DNA of 64,000 nt from an uncultured Clostridia bacterium (GTDB lineage Bacteria; Bacillota; Clostridia; Christensenellales; Borkfalkiaceae): positions 1-64,000 of the forward strand of contig CANREM010000006.1 of NCBI GenBank assembly GCA_947629675.1, written 5' to 3'. Positions 49,330 through 59,210 of this stretch are shown here, one piece after another; positions within the stretch are counted from its first letter, which is position 1, and each line of letters opens with the position of its first letter. A program made the position numbers and the translations under genes. The notes under the pieces were generated by a model. It had not been told where the DNA came from. It did no database searches and was given only the letters and a program-made list of their open reading frames with translations.

Positions 49330-49986
49330 ATGAAATCATTTCTTCTCATCGGGATGGGGAAATTCGGGCGGACGCTCGGGGAAAAGATGCTCGCCATGGA
49401 CGACGAAGTCACGATCGTCGATAAGAGCGAGGACACCATCGATTCTCTTGCGCCCAAATACACCAACGCGCTCATCGCGAACTGCATGAATATCGAGAAC
49501 CTGAAGTCGATGGACGTGCCCTCGTACGACGCCTGTATCGTCGCGATCAGCGATGACTTCCAGGCCTCTTTGGAGGTGACGGCAAATCTCAAGGACCTCG
49601 GGGCGAAGCGCATCATCTCCAAGGCCTCCACCGAGATCCAGAGCAAATTTCTCCTCCGCGTCGGGGCGGACGAAGTCATCTATCCCGACAAGGATATTGC
49701 GGAAAAACTCGCCGTGCGCCTCAATTCCTCCAACGTCATCAACTACATCGACCTGGACAGCGAATATTCCATCTTCGAGCTTGCCTGCCCCAAGAAATGG
49801 GTGAAAAAGAAGCTCATCGACATCAACCCGAGGAAGAAACTCGGCATGAACATCCTCACCGTGAAAAAGACGACGGGGGAGGTCATCAACTCCCTCGACG
49901 GCGACTATGTCTTCGAAGAGGGGGACAAGTTCGTCGTGTTCGGCAATACCGAACTCATTTTAGCCTTCACCAATAAGCAAAAATAA
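49330..49986 (+). CDS. ktrA: Potassium uptake regulator KtrA (RCK protein)
   Basis: The 218-aa protein has an RCK_N Rossmann domain (MKSFLLIGMGKFGRTLGEKM, GxGxxG, then VTIVDKSED) and a RCK_C domain (KKLIDINPRKKLGMNILTVKK...DGDYVFEEGDKFVVFG). KtrA binds ATP/ADP or NAD and gates KtrB. The real start is 49330; 19 residues upstream in the track have no family match. It is separated from ktrB by a repeat-filled gap, so the two may be transcribed apart. Confidence 0.93.
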   Translation: MKSFLLIGMGKFGRTLGEKMLAMDDEVTIVDKSEDTIDSLAPKYTNALIANCMNIENLKSMDVPSYDACIVAISDDFQASLEVTANLKDLGAKRIISKASTEIQSKFLLRVGADEVIYPDKDIAEKLAVRLNSSNVINYIDLDSEYSIFELACPKKWVKKKLIDINPRKKLGMNILTVKKTTGEVINSLDGDYVFEEGDKFVVFGNTELILAFTNKQK

Positions 49987-50303
49987 AAAACAGGCAAAAA
50001 AAGCCCCGCCCTCACGGGAGACGGGAGAGCAAGTTAATCTTCCTTCGTTTCTGCTTTGAAAGAACTGCCGAGACAGCACCCTGTCGCGGCTTTTTCTTTT
50101 GCAAAAATACTTTTTATCGCCCCTACATCGGCATATTTTCCGGGAACGGGAAAATTTTCATGCTTTCGTACATTCTCCCAGGAAAAGGGCGGCAATTTCG
50201 CTTGACTTGAAAGGGAAGGCTATGATACTATTTATATACACATTTTTTCGCAATATTCGTATAATAATATTTCTATGCGCATATTCGCAAAAGGAGACGG
50301 AAC
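49987..50303. other. Intergenic region ahead of the giant lipoprotein gene
   Basis: A candidate promoter TTGACT (50202-50207), 18-nt spacer, TACTAT (50226-50231) is present. A second TATAAT at 50260-50265 lies nearer to the start. AAAAGGAG at about 50289 is the ribosome-binding site. I see no RNA gene. Confidence 0.45.
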
Positions 50304-53300
50304 ATGAAGAAAAGCATTCGCCGCATTCTGATCGTCATATCTACCGCACTCTGCATGGCGGCCATGTCGCTCGGGATCTTCGCGGCATGCGGCTCGAAAG
50401 CAAAACTCACACTTGACGCGGGGAAGGGAGGGACGCTCTCCAAGACCGAATATTCCGTAAAGAAGGGAACAGACCTCTGGCAATATCTGCAGGATAAGAC
50501 TCCCGCGGTTTCGACGGCGGGTCTCTCCTTCGCGGGTTGGTACAACGGGAACACACCGATCACATCCGGGACTACCATGCCCAAGGAGGGGCTATCCCTC
50601 ACGGCGAAATACAATGCCGATTATAACATCGAGGTCTACACCTACAACGAGGAGACCGAGACCTTCGGTGCGGCCGTAAAGTCCACGGGCAAGGGCCTTT
50701 GGAAGGAGCCGCTCAACATTGTCGACGTCTATCCGTTCGACGTGGGGTATGCCGTCGACCTTTCGCAACCCGATTCCGTCACGACGACGCCCTCGCTCGA
50801 GATCGGCTTCACCTTCAAGATCTATCAGAAGGTGGACTACCGCACCGTGAGCTTCCGTCTGAACGCACCCGAATCGGACAATGCTTTCTCGGGGAGCATC
50901 CCGAGCATCAGCGTCGGCAGGGGCAGGACATTCACCGCTCCCGACGGGAACACCGTCTATACTTCTTCCCTCGGCTATCGCTTTATCGGTTGGTCGGAGA
51001 ACAGTAATGACGAAGTCCCCCAATACCGTGCGGGCGAGGGCGTCGTCGCGAAAGGAGACATGACCCTCTACGCCGTATGGGAGAAGGGCAAGACGGACAT
51101 CTTCGGCGGGAACGATTATCTCTTTGTCAACGTGAAGCCCGGCTATGTCTATCTCCACCGTGCGGGTTTTGCCGAACAAGAGGGCACCTATGATGCGAAT
51201 ACCAGTATATTCATCTTCAAGAGACTGAACGGCACGAACGTTCTCGAGGGCAAGATCTCGGGCGATCAGTTCTACTACTTCCGCGACCTCAAGGATAAGA
51301 CCTTCACTTACGGCGGAGAACCTTTGAAGAACGTCGAAAAGGAGGAACTGACTTTCGGCGCGCTCGATGCCGTCACCTATACCGTGACCCCTTCAGGGAA
51401 GACGGGGACCGCCGTAAACGGCAGCTTTGCCGTCGACCCCGCAACGGGCGACTATGTCTTTATTAAGGGGGGCGACGAGTCCTTCTACTTCTCCCTCTTT
51501 GTCGATCGCACCCTCCCCGAAGGGGAGCAGAACCGTTTCGTCCGCACTTCCGACGACGAAGAGGTGGTCGCACAGAGCGAGCGCGGCTTCTACGCCCTTT
51601 GGGACGACAACGAGAAGGGCTACGACGAGACGCAGGCCTTCCAGCTCGACGGCATGTATGACAGCCTCGGCTTTGCCTCCGCGGGGATCTATCTGCTCGA
51701 GAACGGAAAATACGAGCGCGCGATCACCACTTATTACGGGCTTGAGAGCAAAGTCATTCATGACGAAGAGGATGAAGGTGCCATGATGTTGGCGACGGCC
51801 GCTGCCAAGGAAGAGGACGATTTTGTCATCATCTTCCACGATACCGACGGGGAAGAGGTGTATCCTCACTTCCGCGTCTATAAGTCCGAACAGCCCTTCG
51901 AGGCAAACGGCAGGACCTTCGACGGCGTATTCCGCCTCGAGGACGGTTTCCGCGGTGACTTTGGGACCGCAGACGAATTCTATAACGGCACTGGCGAACC
52001 CAACGCAGGGGGCGAGATCGAGGCGGTCACCTCCCTCCATTTGGACGGGTTCGGAGGTGCGGTCTACACGGAGCGCGGTACAGATGGCGCGAAGGATCGG
52101 CTCATCAAGGGGACGTACACCATCAAGACGCTCTCCGCGCACGGCGCGTCCTTTGAATATTTATATTTGACCCTTTCGACGAATAAGAGCATGTTCGTCC
52201 AGATCGTGGGCGGCGGCTACGGCGTCACCTATTATACGACTTCAGATAAGGCACCGTCCATCGTGGAGATCGACGGCTCCCCCCTGAAAGTTTATGAACA
52301 GTTCACGGGCACCGAGACAGGCGTCTCCGTCTACGACAAAGGATACTTCTACATCTACGAGGGCAGCTCCGTCAACATCTACACCTATTTCACGGATATC
52401 TTTGACAATGTGACGGAAGTGAGCGTCGGTGCTGATTTCGGCCTCATTCAAGAGAAGGAGGGCGAAGATGGCGTCTATACCTTCGTCAGCTATCTTCTCG
52501 GCAGCGGCCTGCCTCTCTTCGACTTCCGTTACACGAAGGAGGGCAAGATCGAGATGAGCCTTCCCTTCACGGAAGAGGCGATCACGGGCGCAGCGGCGGA
52601 GACGATCAAGGTCGATAAGTGGGGCACCCTCACCTACGGCGGAAAGGATTATGCCTACGGCAGCTACACCGTCAACGTCATCGAAAAGTCCACGGGAGTC
52701 GGCACGGGAAGCTGGTACATCCGCGAGTACACCTTCCGCGAGAGCGGAAAGACGGCGGATACCGTCGTGCGCGTCCGCGGCGATTATCATGAGACGGAGA
52801 CGGATTCCGAATACCGCTATGAGACTTTGGTCGGAGACGATCGGATCATGGAGCTTATCAAGAAGAGATTCCCCGATCAGAACAGCTATTTCGATCACAT
52901 CTATCTGAACGGATCTCTTCCCACGACAGATGAGGGCGAGACCAAGGTGGATATCATTCTCACCGTCTCCGCCGACATGGAGAACTTCTATGATATCGCG
53001 CTCTTGACGGGTACGATCACCTACGACACCCAGAGCAAACTCTATAAGATGACGCTCGACGAGCCGCATGCGGCTGCGAACCTTCAGAATCTCCTCATGG
53101 AGACCTATACCCTGTATGGCGGCGAGAGCGGTTGTTATCTGATGTTCGGGGAGGGCAGTGCGGTCGTCATCGACTCCGAGGCGATTTCCGAATATTCTGT
53201 AGAGAAGACACAGACGGCGGACGGTTCCGCGCTGTCGATCGGCTTTGACGGCACCGCCACCTATACGGACAAAGACGGAAAGACCTTCACGGGCGAATTT

Positions 53301-55403
53301 GCCGTATTGGCCTCCATCGATGAGGACACCTCCTCCACCAAAGTGACCCATACCTTGCTCCGCATCACCGCCGCGAGCGGGGATGTAAAGCTCCTGCTCT
53401 TCACAAAGGAGGAGACCGCCGATGCGCAGAGTGCCGGGTCTGTTTCCACCTATACGATCACGGAAATTTCTTCCTCCTCCGAAGCGGGCAACTATACCTA
53501 CATGGCGGGCAGCGCGGGCTATTATAATCTCTTCTTCGGCGCGTCCATCACCCTCTTCGGGGAGATCTCGTACGGCGGAGAGGATGTCGGCATCTACTAT
53601 ATGGATCTCACATATGTGACGGACAATCAAGATGACATCGACATGGGCACCTATGTCTCTACGGGCAGGACGTTACAGATGGAGAGCCAGACCTTCACAG
53701 AATATCTGCTCACTTCCTTCGAGAAGTATAACGAAGATGAGGACGGCCAGCCTGACCGCAGCAGCCCCGTCACCCGTTATATCGCAGTGGCGAGCGTGCC
53801 CTACGGCAACAACTCCGGTTCGGAGGGCGGAACGACGAAGGTATTCCTTGAGAGGATCTACGATGTCGAGCATTTTGTCATCGAAGAGGGTGGATTTATC
53901 GAGAGCAACGGCTACGAGCTTCCCACCTATCAGGATGAGATGGGCGTAACTTGGCTCGGCCTCTACGGAAGGGAGAATATTGACGACAGCTCCGCCAAGG
54001 TGAGCGACTATATCCCCACGGGCGACCATCTCACCGACGGCAAGCAACTCATCTTTATGGCACAGTATCTCACGGATGACGAGTTTATCTATGAGCTTGA
54101 CGAAGATCTTCACTTTCTCTTTGATGTCGTAGAAAGAGATGACGTCATTTCGCTCACCCTTCGCGACGACCTCACGGGCACCCTTGCACTCTTCGAGAGG
54201 AGCGAGCTTCACCTCGACACCCTGCTCTACTTCGACGGGCATGGCGGCGTCACCCTCAAGAGGACGGGGAAGAAGGATATCGAAGGTGCCTTCACATACG
54301 ACGAAAAGACGCAGCATGGCCACTTCACCTCCGATGAGGGCGAGGAATTCGACTTCACGACCTTCACGATCGGTCTCGATGGCGAGCAGTGGAACATCTT
54401 TGTGAAGTCCTCGGAGGAATACCTCTATCTCAACGACGACTGGTCGTTGCTCTCGCTCAAGTACTACGGCGCGTACCCCGTGAACGGCGGACTTTACAAC
54501 GGCGTATATTCCGACCGTTGGGGCGCGAGTTACTACGGCTTCTATGAGTTCCTCACGGACGATCTCGTCCTCTTCTCGACGGATGAGCGCGATTACTTCT
54601 TCAATCTCACGGGCGAGACTGAGTTCGAGCTGAACAACGAGGAATTCGTCATCTCCGAAAACATTCTTTACGGCTATCAGGGTCCCTCCTTCGTGGAGGA
54701 TCTCAAGATCCCCGACGGCGTGAAGGAGATCGCTCACAACGTATTTGCCTACATGTATATCCAGAATTCGCTCGACCTCAACCAGGTAGAGAAGATCGGC
54801 TACCGCGCCTTCTACGAGGCCAACATCGGCGAACACGATCTCCATTCCGACTATGTGACGGAGATCGGCGACGAGGCGTTCTACACGAGCGGAACATATG
54901 ACTTCAGGACCTTCCAGACCAATTTCAGCTGGATCGAGAATGTGAATATGCCGGCTCTTAAGAAGATCGGTGCGCGTGCATTCTATTACAGCAACCAGAT
55001 GCGCTCGGGCACGATCACTCTCCGCGACATCGAGGAGATCGGCGCACAGGCGTTCATGCATATCGTCAATCCCGAGTCGGGGACGATGGTGCTTGACCTC
55101 AGAGGGGTGAAGGACCTTGCCAAAGTCACCATCCACGATACGGCATTCGACGATATTCTTGGGAAAGATAGCCCCTACAATCTCGGCAATCTGCCGCCTG
55201 TCAGAATTCTCATCAACGAAAGCCAACGCTCCCAGACCGCGCAATGGCCCGAAAAGATCAAGGCTTGGATCTCCACAGGCAATAGCAGCAATTCCGCGCC
55301 CGTAGGGCAGAGCATCATGAACTTCGGCCCCGCCGTCACGAAGGACATCTGCAACGGCGGCAGCTGGACGGAAGACGGGGATGAAAGGAGATACTTCGAG
55401 TAA
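50304..55403 (+). CDS. Giant lipoprotein with InlB-type and leucine-rich repeats
   Basis: The 1699-aa protein has a lipoprotein signal peptide with lipobox FAAC (ILIVISTALCMAAMSLGIFAAC). Two Listeria-Bacteroides (Flg_new/InlB B) type repeats follow: ending in FAGWYNGNT, and RFIGWSENSN...MTLYAVWEKG. The middle (about 300-1450) is a long beta-rich region of repeated units of the type G.Y.....T.....DG.A.Y...GK that I do not recognise as a named family. Near the C terminus BspA-like LRRs appear: VEKIGYRAFYEANIG, VTEIGDEAFYTSGTY, LKKIGARAFYYSNQ, IEEIGAQAFMH. It is a surface-exposed adhesin- or binding-like protein by type. Confidence 0.75.
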   Translation: MKKSIRRILIVISTALCMAAMSLGIFAACGSKAKLTLDAGKGGTLSKTEYSVKKGTDLWQYLQDKTPAVSTAGLSFAGWYNGNTPITSGTTMPKEGLSLTAKYNADYNIEVYTYNEETETFGAAVKSTGKGLWKEPLNIVDVYPFDVGYAVDLSQPDSVTTTPSLEIGFTFKIYQKVDYRTVSFRLNAPESDNAFSGSIPSISVGRGRTFTAPDGNTVYTSSLGYRFIGWSENSNDEVPQYRAGEGVVAKGDMTLYAVWEKGKTDIFGGNDYLFVNVKPGYVYLHRAGFAEQEGTYDANTSIFIFKRLNGTNVLEGKISGDQFYYFRDLKDKTFTYGGEPLKNVEKEELTFGALDAVTYTVTPSGKTGTAVNGSFAVDPATGDYVFIKGGDESFYFSLFVDRTLPEGEQNRFVRTSDDEEVVAQSERGFYALWDDNEKGYDETQAFQLDGMYDSLGFASAGIYLLENGKYERAITTYYGLESKVIHDEEDEGAMMLATAAAKEEDDFVIIFHDTDGEEVYPHFRVYKSEQPFEANGRTFDGVFRLEDGFRGDFGTADEFYNGTGEPNAGGEIEAVTSLHLDGFGGAVYTERGTDGAKDRLIKGTYTIKTLSAHGASFEYLYLTLSTNKSMFVQIVGGGYGVTYYTTSDKAPSIVEIDGSPLKVYEQFTGTETGVSVYDKGYFYIYEGSSVNIYTYFTDIFDNVTEVSVGADFGLIQEKEGEDGVYTFVSYLLGSGLPLFDFRYTKEGKIEMSLPFTEEAITGAAAETIKVDKWGTLTYGGKDYAYGSYTVNVIEKSTGVGTGSWYIREYTFRESGKTADTVVRVRGDYHETETDSEYRYETLVGDDRIMELIKKRFPDQNSYFDHIYLNGSLPTTDEGETKVDIILTVSADMENFYDIALLTGTITYDTQSKLYKMTLDEPHAAANLQNLLMETYTLYGGESGCYLMFGEGSAVVIDSEAISEYSVEKTQTADGSALSIGFDGTATYTDKDGKTFTGEFAVLASIDEDTSSTKVTHTLLRITAASGDVKLLLFTKEETADAQSAGSVSTYTITEISSSSEAGNYTYMAGSAGYYNLFFGASITLFGEISYGGEDVGIYYMDLTYVTDNQDDIDMGTYVSTGRTLQMESQTFTEYLLTSFEKYNEDEDGQPDRSSPVTRYIAVASVPYGNNSGSEGGTTKVFLERIYDVEHFVIEEGGFIESNGYELPTYQDEMGVTWLGLYGRENIDDSSAKVSDYIPTGDHLTDGKQLIFMAQYLTDDEFIYELDEDLHFLFDVVERDDVISLTLRDDLTGTLALFERSELHLDTLLYFDGHGGVTLKRTGKKDIEGAFTYDEKTQHGHFTSDEGEEFDFTTFTIGLDGEQWNIFVKSSEEYLYLNDDWSLLSLKYYGAYPVNGGLYNGVYSDRWGASYYGFYEFLTDDLVLFSTDERDYFFNLTGETEFELNNEEFVISENILYGYQGPSFVEDLKIPDGVKEIAHNVFAYMYIQNSLDLNQVEKIGYRAFYEANIGEHDLHSDYVTEIGDEAFYTSGTYDFRTFQTNFSWIENVNMPALKKIGARAFYYSNQMRSGTITLRDIEEIGAQAFMHIVNPESGTMVLDLRGVKDLAKVTIHDTAFDDILGKDSPYNLGNLPPVRILINESQRSQTAQWPEKIKAWISTGNSSNSAPVGQSIMNFGPAVTKDICNGGSWTEDGDERRYFE

Positions 55404-55430
55404 ACTGCCCGCTTGTATCGATCAAATGTA

Positions 55431-55462
55431 AAAAAAGGAAGGACTTCGCTCCTTCCTTTTTT
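55431..55462 (+). terminator. Terminator of the giant lipoprotein gene
   Basis: A 13-bp stem aaaaaaggaagga / tccttcctttttt with loop cttcgc lies 27 nt after the stop. Confidence 0.9.
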
Positions 55463-55642
55463 GCGTGAAAAAGAAATAATGAATGAAGAATGGGAAAGCA
55501 ATCTTTCCTTATGCGGCCGATACTTCGTTGTTGATTTTTGGCAGACAAGGCATATAACAAAAAATATATAATATATAATAAAGATATAATATCATTTATT
55601 ATATATTAAAAGCAAAAAAAGGGAATTTCTTTGAAAAAATGC
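55463..55642. other. AT-rich spacer
   Basis: The GC content drops steeply from about 55540. A short relative of the gatacttcgt repeat is at 55518, then runs such as atatataatatataataaagatataat. No gene is visible. This looks like the left border of the acquired hic segment. Confidence 0.4.
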
Positions 55643-55710
55643 TTGACAGGGTTCCGAGATTTTGTTATTCTATACATGAAATGATATTATATATGATATC
55701 ATAATCATAT
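55643..55710 (+). promoter_or_regulatory. Promoter and operator of the hicAB operon
   Basis: TTGACA (55643-55648), 17-nt spacer, TATTCT (55666-55671). Just downstream are atgatat direct repeats, the palindrome atgatatcat (55693-55702) and the inverted repeat atatgat / atcatat (55691-55697, 55704-55710). TA antitoxins usually repress their own operon at such palindromes. Confidence 0.65.
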
Positions 55711-55749
55711 AGAAAATAGCATAAAAGCCATAAAGAAGGTCCATGATCT

Positions 55750-56010
55750 GTGAGCACTTTTGAGAAGACAAAACAGGATATTTTAGCACGTCCGACGAAA
55801 TCGGGCATAATGCCGAATGATCTGAAAAAATTTCTCAAAAGCTATGGATTTGAATTAAAACATGTAAATGGAGATCATTATATCTATAAGTATCCGTCAA
55901 AGCGCAAGGCGTTTATTTTGACCATCCCTATGGCAAAACCGGTGAAGCCGCCGTACATCGATCAAGTTAGAAAAATCATTTTGGAGATCGAAGAAGATGA
56001 CGAATTATGA
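55750..56010 (+). CDS. hicA: HicA-family toxin (mRNA interferase)
   Basis: The 86-aa protein matches HicA: IMPNDLKKFLKSYGFELKHVNGDHYIYKYP, with the catalytic His in GDHYIY (family GSHHIY), then AFILTIPMAKPVKPPYIDQVRKIIL. The fold is dsRNA-binding-like and cleaves mRNA. The start is GTG at 55750 after aagaaggt. It overlaps hicB by 14 nt. The length is slightly above the usual 60-80 aa. Confidence 0.85.
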   Translation: MSTFEKTKQDILARPTKSGIMPNDLKKFLKSYGFELKHVNGDHYIYKYPSKRKAFILTIPMAKPVKPPYIDQVRKIILEIEEDDEL

Positions 56011-56497
56011 GATCAGAGTAATCCCGCAAACCGACGACAAAGGAAAGGAATATTGGACGGCATTTTTCCCCGCAGTTGAAGGAGTTGTGGGAGGGGGGGA
56101 TACCCCCGAAGAGGCCATTCAGGAAGCACGGGAAAATTTAGCGGTGTTTTTGGAGTATTTGGCCGAGGAGGGCGTAGAAAGCCCCGAGGGTTATCGTCAG
56201 CCTTCTTATAGCGGGAAGATCGCTTTAAGAGTCCCGAAATCTGTCCACCGCAAATTGGTAGAGATGGCGGAGGAAGAAGGTGTAAGTTTGAATTCTTGCA
56301 TCAATACTGCAATCGATATCTATTTCGGCAAGTACGAATTTGATTACGAACTGAATAAAAAAATCGAGGCATTCTGCAGTGCTGCACAAAAACGGATGCA
56401 ACTTCAGATAGCATATTCTATGTATCATGCGACAAGTCAAAGGCCGTGGTCAGAGCAAATTAATGGATTGAATCATTCGGGAGGAAGATATGAATAA
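55997..56497 (+). CDS. hicB: HicB-family antitoxin with extended C-terminal tail
   Basis: The 166-aa protein has the partial RNase H-like HicB core (YWTAFFPAVEGVVGGGDTPEEAIQEARENL) and a ribbon-helix-helix DNA-binding domain (KIALRVPKSVHRKLVEMAEEEGVSLNSCINTAIDIYFGK). A tail of about 50 residues (YEFDYELNKKIEAFCSAAQKRMQLQIAY...) goes beyond standard HicB. Because a SecB-like gene follows, this tail could be a chaperone-addiction segment. HicB neutralises HicA and probably represses the operon. Confidence 0.85.
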   Translation: MTNYEIRVIPQTDDKGKEYWTAFFPAVEGVVGGGDTPEEAIQEARENLAVFLEYLAEEGVESPEGYRQPSYSGKIALRVPKSVHRKLVEMAEEEGVSLNSCINTAIDIYFGKYEFDYELNKKIEAFCSAAQKRMQLQIAYSMYHATSQRPWSEQINGLNHSGGRYE

Positions 56498-56888
56498 ATA
56501 TCAAGACATTAAATTTTCATTGATCGAAAGCAAATACGAGCACAAGAATTATTCCGCTGTTATAGACGATTCTATCGAAATTTCTATAGAAGAAAAGATC
56601 GTCATAAAAAAGATTACGGACGATAAGATCGATTGTGAGGTCAGCAGAACGGTTAAATTCCATCCTTTACAGGATTGTTCTTTTAGTGCTACTTTTTTCA
56701 CGCAAATTATGACGGAGAAACCCGTCACAAAAGAACAGTTTATAGCGGATCTTAAGAAAGGGCTTCCCATTATGGGTATCGTCTTTTCGCAAATTTCGCT
56801 CGCGATCGCCCAATTATCTAATATGACGAATTTTGGCGCGATCGTCACGCCGCCTGTTTATTACGAAGATAAAATTCAAATCGAATAA
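56490..56888 (+). CDS. SecB-like protein, candidate TA chaperone
   Basis: The 132-aa protein has the outline of SecB. N-terminal strands begin KYQDIKFSLIESKYEHKNYS. A central strand pair CEVSRTVKFHPLQDCSFSATFFTQIMTEK follows. The C-terminal segment LPIMGIVFSQISLAIAQLSNMTNFGAIVTPPVYYED corresponds to SecB's [29 protein letters not shown]. It overlaps hicB by 8 nt, so it is the third gene of the toxin-antitoxin operon. In toxin-antitoxin-chaperone (TAC) systems such as HigBA-Rv1957 a SecB-like protein protects an unstable antitoxin. The match is by eye, not by search; a general SecB is rare in Bacillota. Confidence 0.6.
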   Translation: MNKYQDIKFSLIESKYEHKNYSAVIDDSIEISIEEKIVIKKITDDKIDCEVSRTVKFHPLQDCSFSATFFTQIMTEKPVTKEQFIADLKKGLPIMGIVFSQISLAIAQLSNMTNFGAIVTPPVYYEDKIQIE

Positions 56889-56929
56889 GAGCAAGACCAT
56901 ATAGGAAGGATAATTCGTTCCTTCCATTA

Positions 56930-56960
56930 AAAAAACCGACCCAGGCGGGTCGGATTTTTT
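56930..56960. terminator. Bidirectional terminator between the hic operon and fba
   Basis: The stem ccgaccc / gggtcgg is flanked by aaaaaa and tttttt, between convergent genes. Confidence 0.85.
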
Positions 56961-57895
56961 TACGCTTTATTCGCCGAACCTAACACATCGCAGATCTTGT
57001 GCTTGATGAGTGCCTTCATGTTCGCGCGGGCGTCGGTGAGGTACTGGCGCGGGTCGAAGTGGTCGGGATGCTCGGCAAAGTGCTTTCTGATCGCGGCCGT
57101 GAAGGCAACGCGAAGGTCACTGTCGATGTTGATCTTGCAGACGGCGAGCGCGGCAGCCTTGCGAAGTTCGCTCTCTGGAATGCCGATGGCGTTGGGCATG
57201 CTTCCGCCGAATTCATTGACGATGGCGACCTGGTCCTGCGGAACGCTGGACGCGCCATGCAGTACGATGGGGAAGCCGGGAAGGCGGCGGCCCACCTCTT
57301 CCAGAATGTCGATGCGAAGTTTGGGATCCTGCCCGGGTTTGAATTTATAGGCCCCGTGCGAGGTGCCGATCGCGATGGCGAGGGAGTCGATGCCCGTCCT
57401 TTGGGTGAATTCCTCCACTTCGTCGGGAGAGGTGAACATGGCGTCGTTTGCGGCGACGTTGACGTCATCCTCGATTCCCGCGAGCTTTCCGAGTTCCGCC
57501 TCGACGACTACGCCGTGCGCATGCGCATACTCGACGACCTTTCTCGTGAGGGCGATGTTTTCCTCCCAAGGTTTGGAGGAGGCGTCGATCATGACGGAGG
57601 TGAATCCGTCGTCGATGGAGGCCTTACAGATGTCGAAGTCCGCACCGTGGTCAAGGTGCATGGCGATGGGGATGTCCGTCGTCTCGGCGGCGGCGGCGAC
57701 GAGGTGGCGCAGATACACGGGGTTGGCGTACTTTCTCGCACCCGCAGACACCTGCAGGATGACGGGGGAGCGGCACTCCGAGGCGGCCTCGACGATGGCC
57801 TGTATCATCTCCATATTGTTGACGTTGAACGCGCCGACGGCATAGCCGCCCGCGTATGCCTTTTTGAACATTTCCGTCGTTGTCACAAGGGGCAT
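56960..57895 (-). CDS. fba: Class II fructose-1,6-bisphosphate aldolase
   Basis: The 311-aa protein has the metal ligands and active site of class II aldolases: MHLDHGADFDICKASIDDGFTSVMIDAS, VEAELGKLAG, AIAIGTSHGAYKF and IVLHGASSVP. It cleaves FBP to DHAP and GAP in glycolysis. The real start is MPLVTTTEMFKKAY at 57895 with ggagga upstream; the track starts 9 codons earlier. It is divergent from gapA, the next enzyme's gene. Confidence 0.96.
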   Translation of the reverse strand: MPLVTTTEMFKKAYAGGYAVGAFNVNNMEMIQAIVEAASECRSPVILQVSAGARKYANPVYLRHLVAAAAETTDIPIAMHLDHGADFDICKASIDDGFTSVMIDASSKPWEENIALTRKVVEYAHAHGVVVEAELGKLAGIEDDVNVAANDAMFTSPDEVEEFTQRTGIDSLAIAIGTSHGAYKFKPGQDPKLRIDILEEVGRRLPGFPIVLHGASSVPQDQVAIVNEFGGSMPNAIGIPESELRKAAALAVCKINIDSDLRVAFTAAIRKHFAEHPDHFDPRQYLTDARANMKALIKHKICDVLGSANKA

Positions 57896-58060
57896 AAGAT
57901 TCCTCCGAAGGGTTTTTCTCAATTATACGTCCTTTGAAGAAAAAATGCAAGAAAAAGCGGCCCGTGCACCGAAAATTTTTGCATACATCGCGCGGGGCGT
58001 CCCGCTCCGTTTTTCCCTTCACGAAATTGGCAAATGCGGGAAAAAACGGCAAAAAAAGCG

Positions 58061-58089
58061 TTGACGTCCTCCAAAAAGCGTGTTATAAT
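58061..58089 (+). promoter_or_regulatory. Promoter of gapA
   Basis: TTGACG (58061-58066), 17-nt spacer, TATAAT (58084-58089), with ggagg at 58113 before the ATG at 58128. Confidence 0.8.
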
Positions 58090-58127
58090 GAGGACGATAA
58101 AAATTCTTTTTCGGAGGAACACTACCA

Positions 58128-59153
58128 ATGGCAAACGTAAAAGTTGCGATCAACGGATTCGGCAGGATCGGCCGTCTCGCATTCCGTCAGATGTTCAGAG
58201 CGAAGGGATATGAGATCGTCGCGATCAACGACCTTACAAGCCCCACCATGCTTGCACATCTTCTCAAGTACGACAGCGCGCAGGGAAGATACGCCCTTGC
58301 GGACAAGGTCTCCGCAAACGACGAAGAGGGCACCCTCACCGTCGACGGCACCACCATCCGTATCTATAAGGAAAAGGACGCCGTCAACCTTCCCTGGAAG
58401 GAACTCGACGTCGACGTCGTGTTGGAATGCACGGGGTTCTATACCTCCAAGGCGAAGTCGCAGGCCCACATCGACGCGGGCGCAAAGAAGGTCATCATCT
58501 CCGCTCCCGCGGGCAACGACCTTCCCACCATCGTATTCGGCGTCAACGAGGGCACTCTCAAGACGACGGACACCATCATCTCCGCCGCCAGCTGCACCAC
58601 CAACTGCCTCGCCCCCATGGCGAACGCGCTCAACAACACCTATCCCATCGTCTCGGGCATCATGACGACCGTCCACGCCTTCACGGGCGACCAGATGGTC
58701 CTCGACGGTCCGCATAGAAAGGGCGATCTCCGCCGTGCGAGAGCGGCCGCCGTCAACATCGTTCCCAATTCCACGGGCGCGGCGAAAGCCATCGGCCTCG
58801 TCATCCCCGCCCTCAACGGCAAGCTCATCGGTTCCGCCCAGCGTGTTCCCGTTCCCACAGGCTCCACGACCATCCTCGTCGCCGTCGTCAAGGGCACGGA
58901 CGTGACCAAGGAGAGCATCAACGCCGCCATGAAGGCCGCTTCGTCCGACTCCTTCGGCTACACCGAGGAACAGCTCGTCTCCTCCGATATCATCGGCGAG
59001 ACCCACGGCTCCATCTTCGACGCCACCCAGACGATGGTCGCGAAGATCGACGACGACACTTATCAGGTGCAGGTCGTCGCTTGGTACGACAACGAGAACA
59101 GCTATACTTCGCAGATGGTGCGCACCATCAAGTACTTTGCCGAGCTTAAGTAA
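58128..59153 (+). CDS. gapA: Glyceraldehyde-3-phosphate dehydrogenase
   Basis: The 341-aa protein has [19 protein letters not shown] (NAD binding), the catalytic [13 protein letters not shown] and the [35 protein letters not shown] segment. It oxidises GAP to 1,3-bisphosphoglycerate. It is monocistronic with its own strong promoter and terminator. Confidence 0.97.
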   Translation: MANVKVAINGFGRIGRLAFRQMFRAKGYEIVAINDLTSPTMLAHLLKYDSAQGRYALADKVSANDEEGTLTVDGTTIRIYKEKDAVNLPWKELDVDVVLECTGFYTSKAKSQAHIDAGAKKVIISAPAGNDLPTIVFGVNEGTLKTTDTIISAASCTTNCLAPMANALNNTYPIVSGIMTTVHAFTGDQMVLDGPHRKGDLRRARAAAVNIVPNSTGAAKAIGLVIPALNGKLIGSAQRVPVPTGSTTILVAVVKGTDVTKESINAAMKAASSDSFGYTEEQLVSSDIIGETHGSIFDATQTMVAKIDDDTYQVQVVAWYDNENSYTSQMVRTIKYFAELK

Positions 59154-59160
59154 AAAAGCA

Positions 59161-59194
59161 AAAAAATTTCGGCCCTTCGGGGTCGATTTTTTTT
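59161..59194 (+). terminator. Terminator of gapA
   Basis: The stem aaaaaatttcggccc / gggtcgatttttt with loop ttcg, immediately after the stop. Confidence 0.85.
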
Positions 59195-59210
59195 GCTTTT
59201 TCGGCGAATC

